64,000 nt of DNA, taken from Saprospiraceae bacterium. GTDB lineage: Bacteria; Bacteroidota; Bacteroidia; Chitinophagales; Saprospiraceae. Each line of letters opens with the position of its first letter. Positions within the stretch are counted from its first letter, which is position 1. A model generated the notes under the pieces. It saw only the letters and a program-made list of their open reading frames with translations, had not been told where the DNA came from and did no database searches. Below are positions 57,841-64,000 of the stretch, piece by piece. Location: contig JANQRV010000178.1 of NCBI GenBank assembly GCA_028284395.1, positions 1 to 64,000 of the forward strand, given 5' to 3'. The position numbers and the translations under genes are program-made.

Positions 57841-58950
57841 TTAAAGTCTTCTAACATCCGGAGTATGCAAATTTAAGTCTCCATTAGACATTCTTTGCAA
57901 CAGGACCACGGTTTGATCGTCCATTTTGTCCATTTGTAACACATTGGTGTATGGCAACGCCAAAAATTCTACACCGGCAGTGGCCGAGGATTCTTCCACC
58001 TTAGTTGTAAGAAAACTAGAAAAGTTAGCAATTTTTTCTGGGTCGATTTTCATCAAAGCCCTTGAAGTATTGGCTAGAAGAATATACTCTTTGTCTTTTT
58101 TCTTATAGGATATGATATCTAACGGTGTATTCCGATTACCGAGTTCAGCTACGGTTTTACCCTTAGTAAGTTTTCCCGGTTCCATTTGATCCATTGGAAA
58201 TATAACCAAGGGCGTGCACGTATAGCTTGCAATAAGGTGATCTTTACCGGCAATTTGATAAGGCATAAAGGTTTTAATGGGTGCATAGGTTTCATATCTT
58301 CCATGTGCTGCGTGATAGATCTCTAAGGATGCGTAAGTTTGTACTTCTTTAAAGGGAAAGGCAATGGAACGGAATGTCGAGCTAAATTCTTCATTGGAGA
58401 GTCCTGACACCATCACGCTTCCATCGTAATAGGCCAGATCCGAAATAGCCCATTGCCGAAGAGACCTTCCCCGTCGATCCTTGGCATCTTCTTCAACAGC
58501 TTTGATCAACCCCGCTTTCGAATGACTCACTTCATTTATTGGAAAAAGCTCAAGCTTATTATTGGACAGGGTAATGATAAGCGGCGTTCCATCTTCTGAA
58601 TGGACGGCGAAATACACCTTTTTAGATACCGGATTTACCGCCATATCTTTGATGTTAATCGCATCTACGGTCGTCCCCAATAGTGCAGCGATTTGCTTGT
58701 CTACTTGCTTAAAATCTACCTTCTCAGGACTTGGAACCAACGTATTGTCTTTGGTATCGATTGCGATGATTTCCGCACGCCGGCTATCTCCGATAAAGAG
58801 AATTCCCTCCGGTCCAAAGGTAAGTGCATTTACGGAACGAACTTCCGGATTCCCAATGATAAAATCTGCCGTCAGAATTTCATGAAGCGTACTAGCACCT
58901 AGACAGGAGCACATCGAAAAAAAGGATAGTAGAAGTAACAAGTTTTTCAT
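57841..58950 (-). CDS. hypothetical secreted protein, possibly beta-propeller
   Basis: 369 residues with a hydrophobic signal region (LLLLLSFFSMCSCLGAS); a lipobox at SMC or SCLG is possible but weak. The body carries NHL/SMP-like turns (LTFGPEGILFIGDSRRAEIIAID, ISDLAYYDGSVMVSG). It is co-transcribed with the SbsA-like gene (2-nt gap). No enzymatic motif is recognised. Confidence 0.65.
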   Translation of the reverse strand: MKNLLLLLSFFSMCSCLGASTLHEILTADFIIGNPEVRSVNALTFGPEGILFIGDSRRAEIIAIDTKDNTLVPSPEKVDFKQVDKQIAALLGTTVDAINIKDMAVNPVSKKVYFAVHSEDGTPLIITLSNNKLELFPINEVSHSKAGLIKAVEEDAKDRRGRSLRQWAISDLAYYDGSVMVSGLSNEEFSSTFRSIAFPFKEVQTYASLEIYHAAHGRYETYAPIKTFMPYQIAGKDHLIASYTCTPLVIFPMDQMEPGKLTKGKTVAELGNRNTPLDIISYKKKDKEYILLANTSRALMKIDPEKIANFSSFLTTKVEESSATAGVEFLALPYTNVLQMDKMDDQTVVLLQRMSNGDLNLHTPDVRRL

Positions 58951-59231
58951 ATCACCATGATTTTAAATGAATTAGCAATGTTTTCCCAACAAAAGAATCA
59001 CAAAAATGTTTAATCCGGAATAATATTTGCATTTCTACTAAAGATAGTCATTTCCACAGCATTCCTTTACATTTCTATTTTCCCACGACAAAAGTTACAG
59101 AGCGATTCAATATTCCTCAGAAGTAAATTACAGGAATTCAACTAGGCCTTAAAAGAATTCCGGTATTTCCGGGGAATCGCACTTCCTGTAATTTTATTGA
59201 AAGTAATACTCCTCATTTAAACCAAAGTCTT

Positions 59232-59987
59232 ATGAAAAGCTTATTTACCTTATTAGGTGCTCTATTTTTATTCGGTTTGTCAAAGGGCCAAAGTTATTTA
59301 TCCAACGCCGTGCATTCCCCTGGCGCCCATACTTCGGCCAATTATTGGAACCAAGGGCCACGTCTGGGTCACGTAGCTATCCTGGCGGGAACCAATGGTT
59401 ATGACTTACAAGGGTTAGTGGTTATACAATCTAAGTTTAGCCTGATGGTCAATGGTAGCCTACTAACTCATGCAGTCAATTCAAACCGATTCGCTGAAGT
59501 AGCAGTGGGGTTTAATGAAAAATTAGATAGAGTTGGGCGTAGTTCACTTAGCATTTATTTGGGTATGGGCCGTGGACTGACGCAATCGGTAGCTGGATCA
59601 TATTCTCTACTGGGTTCTATTGTCAAAGACAGCTTTCGTGGTCAATACGTGAGATATTTTATTCAGCCTGAAGTGTCCTTTCAACAGAAGGCATTCGAAT
59701 TTGCTATCAGTGCTCGCACGGCCTATCTCGACTATGCGTCGAACGAAGAGACAGTCGATGGAGCTGATTCAAAATTGGATCGATGTCTTTTATATGAGCC
59801 TGCATTCACCCTGAAGTTTGGCAGTAGCGATGGCTTTTTTAAAGATAAGAAAGTGATTCTTCAGATGGGGCTTATCATGGGTGGAGAAGAAATGGTGCAG
59901 GATCCATTCAAATTTAACCTTGGTTTGGCATGGAAACCATCCAATAAGGGCGGTAGACGCATTATTAATGCAGCTGATTTCTTTTAG
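59232..59987 (+). CDS. hypothetical outer-membrane or secreted protein
   Basis: 251 residues. The signal peptide ends near SKGQS. The mature part alternates aromatic and polar residues as a barrel would, and ends FKFNLGLAWKPSNKGGRRIINAADFF. I do not recognise a family. It is flanked by large intergenic gaps. Confidence 0.6.
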   Translation: MKSLFTLLGALFLFGLSKGQSYLSNAVHSPGAHTSANYWNQGPRLGHVAILAGTNGYDLQGLVVIQSKFSLMVNGSLLTHAVNSNRFAEVAVGFNEKLDRVGRSSLSIYLGMGRGLTQSVAGSYSLLGSIVKDSFRGQYVRYFIQPEVSFQQKAFEFAISARTAYLDYASNEETVDGADSKLDRCLLYEPAFTLKFGSSDGFFKDKKVILQMGLIMGGEEMVQDPFKFNLGLAWKPSNKGGRRIINAADFF

Positions 59988-60005
59988 ACAGGACCAAACT
60001 CCAGA

Positions 60006-60074
60006 TTACCGGAGAGGAACCCATAGCGCAGGAGGCTCTACTTGTAATCCTCGCCGGGTTCCTTTGTCCGGTAA
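60006..60074 (+). repeat. long two-part inverted repeat after the secreted protein gene
   Basis: TTACCGGA (60006-60013) pairs with TCCGGTAA (60067-60074), and AGGAACCC (60015-60022) with GGGTTCCT (60056-60063); a single G on one side faces TTG on the other. The 33-nt interior holds a weak GAGG/CCTC pair. It starts 19 nt past the preceding stop codon. No T-run follows. The rest of the 59988-60461 gap has only the hairpin repeat at 60387-60434. Confidence 0.75.
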
Positions 60075-60386
60075 ACCTACGTTCATCAATTTAATTTGCC
60101 TAATTCTGATGGTCCCATTGCCATTTTCACGATCATGGCTACGAGAATTCAGGACCTTCCAATCCCCTCAAAAAAATGACCATATGTCACCGTAGCGGCT
60201 TCGGTTTACCAACACGAGGCCTCTTCAGGATCTACACAGCATGCGTAAAATGTCTCGTTTGAAAGCATAAAAGTCCGAATAAACATGCGCTTTCAGGTCA
60301 AGACTCCAGATAAGTTTTTACCACTAATGATCGCGGAACTTCTTCCGTAGAAATATCCTTATTATATTGAACCAAGTTGACTTTAT

Positions 60387-60434
60387 GAAGTTGTCTATGG
60401 TTTTCGCCAGCAACAGAAAACTTTAGACAACTTC
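60387..60434. repeat. interspersed hairpin repeat, copy 2 (inverted relative to copy 1)
   Basis: Arms GAAGTTGTCTATGGTTTT (60387-60404) and AAAACTTTAGACAACTTC (60417-60434) pair with two mismatches around a 12-nt loop. The reverse complement matches copy 1 at 43365-43413, including its loop. It ends 27 nt before the GNAT start codon. Confidence 0.8.
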
Positions 60435-60461
60435 TATTATAGATCTCAAATTACAGGATTC

Positions 60462-60941
60462 ATGTATTATTTTGAAAAACTGGAGGCTAAGGATTTATCG
60501 TTTTTCAAAGAAATGCTGTACCTCGCCATCTATGTCGCGGAAGACGAAAAAAAGCCACCTAAATCTCTACTTGAACAACCCGCTTTAAGAATATACTACG
60601 AGCATTGGGGAAAAGAAGGAGATGAAGGGATTATCGTACGTACCAATGATGAAAAGTTAGGTGCAATCTGGTGTCGCTTGTTTGCCGCCAATGAAAAGGG
60701 CTATGGCTATGTGGATGAACATACGCCCGAAATGGGTATTGCTATTAGAGAGGACTGGCGCAATAGGGGACTCGGCAGCAAATTGATTGATCTCATGGTT
60801 GAAACGTTGCGTAAGAAAGGACTCCAACAACTTTCCCTTAGTGTTGACAAAAGAAATCCCGCCATTGAACTTTATCGCAGAAAAGGGTTTCGTACGGTCA
60901 AGATTGACGGTCATTCATTTACCATGCTCAAAAAAATTTAA
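60462..60941 (+). CDS. GNAT-family N-acetyltransferase
   Basis: 159 residues. The acetyl-CoA region is GIAIREDWRNRGLGSKLIDLMVETL, followed by QLSLSVDKRNPAIELYRRKGF. The substrate is unknown. It lies 1 nt before the DinB-like gene, so the two form an operon. Confidence 0.92.
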   Translation: MYYFEKLEAKDLSFFKEMLYLAIYVAEDEKKPPKSLLEQPALRIYYEHWGKEGDEGIIVRTNDEKLGAIWCRLFAANEKGYGYVDEHTPEMGIAIREDWRNRGLGSKLIDLMVETLRKKGLQQLSLSVDKRNPAIELYRRKGFRTVKIDGHSFTMLKKI

Positions 60942-60942
60942 G

Positions 60943-61377
60943 ATGAATGATTCATTACGCCACCTGTTGGCTACCATTGCTTATCGTTTTAATAAGAGTG
61001 TCCAATTTGCCAACGGCAATTTTCCAATGCTTGATATTGGTCATGGTGTGCGAAAACCCATAGAAATCCTCCACCACATGAACCACGTCTTGAGTTATGC
61101 AAAACATCTGATTACTAGCGAAGAACGAGTTAAACAAACGCTGAAATCTTGGACTGCGGAAGTCGAATTATTTAAAAATCAGCTAGCAATGATCGATCAG
61201 CTAGCAACGACAAGTAACATCGAAAGAGCATTGACGGACCGTCTCATTCAAGGGCCTTTAAGCGATGTACTGACCCACATTGGGCAGCTCTCCATGCTGA
61301 GCAGAATAAATGCTCATCCAATCCCTCCGGAGAATTTTTCTATTGCACCGATTTCGAAGGGAATTAATGGAAAATAA
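60943..61377 (+). CDS. DinB-like four-helix protein
   Basis: 144 residues from ATG at 60943; an in-frame upstream ATG at 60787 would overlap the GNAT gene and was not used. The predicted fold is four helices, with a histidine-rich helix IEILHHMNHVLSYA and a later SDVLTHIGQLSML, as in the DinB/YfiT metal-binding superfamily. These can be thiol transferases or hydrolases, but function is not determinable here. It is co-transcribed with the GNAT gene. Confidence 0.7.
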   Translation: MNDSLRHLLATIAYRFNKSVQFANGNFPMLDIGHGVRKPIEILHHMNHVLSYAKHLITSEERVKQTLKSWTAEVELFKNQLAMIDQLATTSNIERALTDRLIQGPLSDVLTHIGQLSMLSRINAHPIPPENFSIAPISKGINGK

Positions 61378-61469
61378 TCTCCCATTGATCTGTTAAAGCG
61401 ATTCGTTCGTCTGGATTTCTTGAATCCAAATGAATTTTAACATTATATTAAGACTATCATTTATCATTC

Positions 61470-61859
61470 ATGAAATTCTTTCACGTCACATATCGCATTT
61501 TTTTCCTTTTTGGGATCCTGGTATCAGGCTTGGCAATGCATTTCTGGCCGGTAGAAGGGAGTATCCAATGCAATGACGAAAGGATTGAATTGGCTGATCG
61601 GCTCCCGTCCAATACTAACAAGACAGCCGAATTCCATCAAATACCGGATTTCTCGGATTTTGAAGCCTCGGAAGAAAAGTCTTCAGGAAACAATCAAGAG
61701 TTCCCCACATTCTTTAACCACTTTGTGCTTCAAACCAACAACCTAATGAAAGTGCGCTTCGTTCAGCAATGCTTGAAAGCCAGTGACCTTGCTGTACAAC
61801 GCCTGTCCTTGCTACTGCTAAGTCAACACGCTCTCCGGACTGAAGATTTCCACTGCTAA
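61470..61859 (+). CDS. hypothetical small exported protein
   Basis: 129 residues. One hydrophobic N-terminal segment (IFFLFGILVSGLAMHFW, about 10-26) serves as signal peptide or anchor, followed by a polar region and a hydrophobic LLLLSQHAL stretch near the C-terminus, which ends DFHC. I recognise no family. It is 99 nt upstream of the SecA-like gene and may be its partner or cargo; this is only a guess from position. Confidence 0.5.
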   Translation: MKFFHVTYRIFFLFGILVSGLAMHFWPVEGSIQCNDERIELADRLPSNTNKTAEFHQIPDFSDFEASEEKSSGNNQEFPTFFNHFVLQTNNLMKVRFVQQCLKASDLAVQRLSLLLLSQHALRTEDFHC

Positions 61860-61958
61860 TTTTCCTGCCTTTCGCCTCTAACTGAGCAAACATTGTCGGT
61901 TGGTAGGCCATATTCAATCGGAAATCTTATCAGTTACATACCTTTTCAAGTCCGGACT

Positions 61959-64000
61959 ATGAATACCCTAGAAAAAATTAAACTGGTCGTCAATCCCAAA
62001 TTCCATTCCCTTGAAGATGAGCTTAGCCCCTACTGGGAAGTAGTTGCGCAAATTAACGATTTTCATCAAAAGCTGGAGACTGTCAGTGACTTACATTTGC
62101 AATCGTTTTCAGAAGATCTACGATTAAAATGTCGCCAGGGGATCAGTTCTGAGAGCCTCCTGGTAGAAGCTTTTGCATTGATTAAGGAAGCTTTTGTCAG
62201 GAAATTAGGTCTGAAGCCATATGACATTCAAATTGTAGCGGCGATTGGTTTGCATTACAGTAAGATGGTAGAGATGCAAACGGGGGAAGGGAAAACACTG
62301 GCAGCAGTTTTCCCTGCTTTTTTGAATGCGCTTTCTGGTAAAGGGGTTCATGTTCTGACTTTTAATGACTATTTAGCCAAAAGAGATGCCGAATGGATGG
62401 GGCCTGTTTTTCGGTTTCTAGGGCTCACAGTTGCTTATTGCCAACAAGATATGCCCTTGGCAGAAAAGACTACTGCTTATCAGGCAGACATAACCTACGC
62501 CACGGCCAAAACGGTCGGTTTCGATTACCTCCGATCTTTTATCGCTTATCAAAAAGAGGAGATCATTCTTCGTCCATTTCATTTTGCCATCATTGATGAA
62601 GCAGATGCCATCCTCATTGATGAGGCTCGAAACCCATTGGTACTTGCTGGAAACTTCGAGCACTCCAATCTTGACTTCAATAAGATTGCCCGAGTTGTCG
62701 ACTCCTTGACAACGGGTGTTGACTTTGAAAGGGACAACCAACGAACTCAACTTTATCTAACGGAGTCAGGCGTACAAAAACTGGAGCATTTTTTTGGGGT
62801 TGAGGAACTCCAGTCGGGAAAAAACTTGGAGTTGTACAGTGTGATCAATCTCGCGTTGCAAGCACGTGAATTTCTTAGGAAAGATATTGATTACATCATT
62901 AAAGAAGGAGAAATAAAGCTCATTGACGAATTCACCGGCCGAGTCGTTGAAGACCGAAGGTGGCACAATGGCCTGCAAACAGCCGTGGAAGCTAAGGAAG
63001 GAGTCTCCATTCAATCGGAAGGTGCTGTCCTTAATGCCATCACCCTACAACATCTCATTCAGACCTATCCAAAAATTGCCGCAATGACGGCTACGGCTCA
63101 GGCTTCAGCAGAAGAATTCTATGAATTCTACGGTTTTAAAACCCTCGTTCTGCCTCCCCACGTGCCTTGCCGACGGATCGATCATCCGGACCGGATTTTC
63201 GCCAGTCTTGCAGCGAAAAACAAAGCACTACTGAAGGAAATCAATCTTGTTCATCGCACCGGCCAGCCAATTTTAATTGGCACTTTAAATGTAAAAGAGT
63301 CTGAAGAATTGGCCGAAAAAATTCGCCAAAAAGGGATTCCATGTCAAGTGCTAAATGCCAAAAACGATGAGGCCGAAGCTAAAATCATTGCTAAGGCCGG
63401 TAGTCTAGGTGCTGTAACAATAGCTACGAATATGGCAGGTAGAGGCACCGATATCCGTCTGGGTGGCCCGGACCAAGTGGACCGAGAAAAGGTTCTAAGA
63501 GTAGGGGGGCTATACGTTATTGGAACCAACCGACACGAAAGTACGAGAATCGATCAGCAGCTAAGAGGTCGTGCTGGCCGTCAAGGAGACATTGGGTCAT
63601 CGAGATTTTTCATCAGTTTTGAAGATGAATTGATGGTCAAGTATGGGTTAAAAGCATTGCTACCCAAAAAATATCGATCGATCAATAGTAAGGAAGCGAT
63701 CACCAACAAGAAAATTCTCCGATTCATCAATATCACGCAACGTATTATTGAATATCGCTTTTTTGATCTCCGAAAAATGCTCTATCAATACTCTTCAATT
63801 ATTGAGAAACAAAGGCAGATCATACAAGCGGAAAGACAAGCAATTCTCGAAGATGTCAGGAGTCTGATCCAGGGAGATCTTACAGGACTTCATAGGTCCA
63901 ACCCCAAAAAACTGTCCCTGGCCCAAAAGTGGCTCTTGTATCAATATGACCGAGCATGGGCCGAACACCTCGACATCTTATCGCAATTGCGAGAAGGCAT
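61959..64000 (+). CDS. SecA-like translocase ATPase, 3'-truncated by window end
   Basis: An open frame from ATG at 61959 to the window end, giving 680 residues. Walker A MQTGEGKT is at 106-113 and Walker B IIDEAD at 211-216, followed by the SecA-specific ILIDEARNPL (canonical DEARTPL). Later come LIDEFTGRVVEDRRW, MTATAQAS, NMAGRGTDIRLGG and RIDQQLRGRAGRQGDIGSSRFF. NBD1, the preprotein-crosslinking domain, NBD2 and the start of the helical scaffold are all recognisable. Loops are shorter than in housekeeping Bacteroidota SecA, so this is probably a second, accessory-type SecA. The C-terminus and any zinc tail lie outside. Confidence 0.85.
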   Translation, partial: MNTLEKIKLVVNPKFHSLEDELSPYWEVVAQINDFHQKLETVSDLHLQSFSEDLRLKCRQGISSESLLVEAFALIKEAFVRKLGLKPYDIQIVAAIGLHYSKMVEMQTGEGKTLAAVFPAFLNALSGKGVHVLTFNDYLAKRDAEWMGPVFRFLGLTVAYCQQDMPLAEKTTAYQADITYATAKTVGFDYLRSFIAYQKEEIILRPFHFAIIDEADAILIDEARNPLVLAGNFEHSNLDFNKIARVVDSLTTGVDFERDNQRTQLYLTESGVQKLEHFFGVEELQSGKNLELYSVINLALQAREFLRKDIDYIIKEGEIKLIDEFTGRVVEDRRWHNGLQTAVEAKEGVSIQSEGAVLNAITLQHLIQTYPKIAAMTATAQASAEEFYEFYGFKTLVLPPHVPCRRIDHPDRIFASLAAKNKALLKEINLVHRTGQPILIGTLNVKESEELAEKIRQKGIPCQVLNAKNDEAEAKIIAKAGSLGAVTIATNMAGRGTDIRLGGPDQVDREKVLRVGGLYVIGTNRHESTRIDQQLRGRAGRQGDIGSSRFFISFEDELMVKYGLKALLPKKYRSINSKEAITNKKILRFINITQRIIEYRFFDLRKMLYQYSSIIEKQRQIIQAERQAILEDVRSLIQGDLTGLHRSNPKKLSLAQKWLLYQYDRAWAEHLDILSQLREG

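Overview
The window comes from a Bacteroidota genome, most plausibly Saprospiria (Lewinella or Haliscomenobacter-like; the class is an inference). The evidence is a C-terminal type IX secretion sorting domain, a mraZ-to-ftsZ division and wall cluster in Bacteroidota order, a fused alpha/beta E1 2-oxoacid dehydrogenase, a FecI/FecR/TonB receptor/DUF4249 locus, DUF4252 proteins, and one promoter that fits the Bacteroidota TTTG-N20-TAnnTTTG pattern. Intergenic DNA is AT-rich. I saw no rRNA, tRNA, CRISPR array or insertion sequence.

Layout. Positions 1-999 hold the 3' end of a secreted dockerin-like protein. Positions 1844-17854 (minus strand) are one dcw cluster: mraZ, rsmH, ftsL, ftsI, murE, mraY, murD, ftsW, murG, murC, ftsQ, ftsA, ftsZ. 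A four-unit, 10-bp-period array just upstream of mraZ matches the AAAGTGK-N3 MraZ box. A second promoter lies before murG. Positions 18169-30483 carry a polyprenol-phosphate sugar transferase, small envelope proteins, the fused E1, an SGNH-like protein with a flippase, RsmF-type and AlkA-type enzymes and a Crp/Fnr regulator. Positions 30513-36694 (minus) hold the FecI/FecR/TonB/DUF4249 nutrient locus with a methyltransferase. Positions 37017-43298 hold an AGCS symporter, a PAP2 phosphatase, an LptF/G permease, and an ECF sigma/membrane protein/two-DUF4252 operon. Positions 43732-47478 hold an H-NOX sensor, a hybrid histidine kinase and a LytTR regulator in tandem. Positions 47528-61859 hold an Asp-box (VPS10-like) secreted protein, a TMEM175-like channel, an enolase-superfamily enzyme with a DASS transporter, and several secreted or outer-membrane proteins of unknown role. 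The window ends inside a compact SecA-like ATPase (61959 to the edge).

The main signals outside ordinary genes are: (1) the MraZ box array; (2) a 48-49 nt hairpin repeat present twice in opposite orientation (43365-43413 and 60387-60434), with a compensatory base-pair change and a conserved loop; (3) a three-hairpin candidate RNA ending in a terminator at 1478-1596; (4) strong stem-loops around 20921-21066 and 60006-60074; (5) the H-NOX/kinase/LytTR module with 20-bp-spaced TCCGGAA repeats upstream; (6) the SecA-like gene. I found no clearly new multi-gene defence or mobile system.
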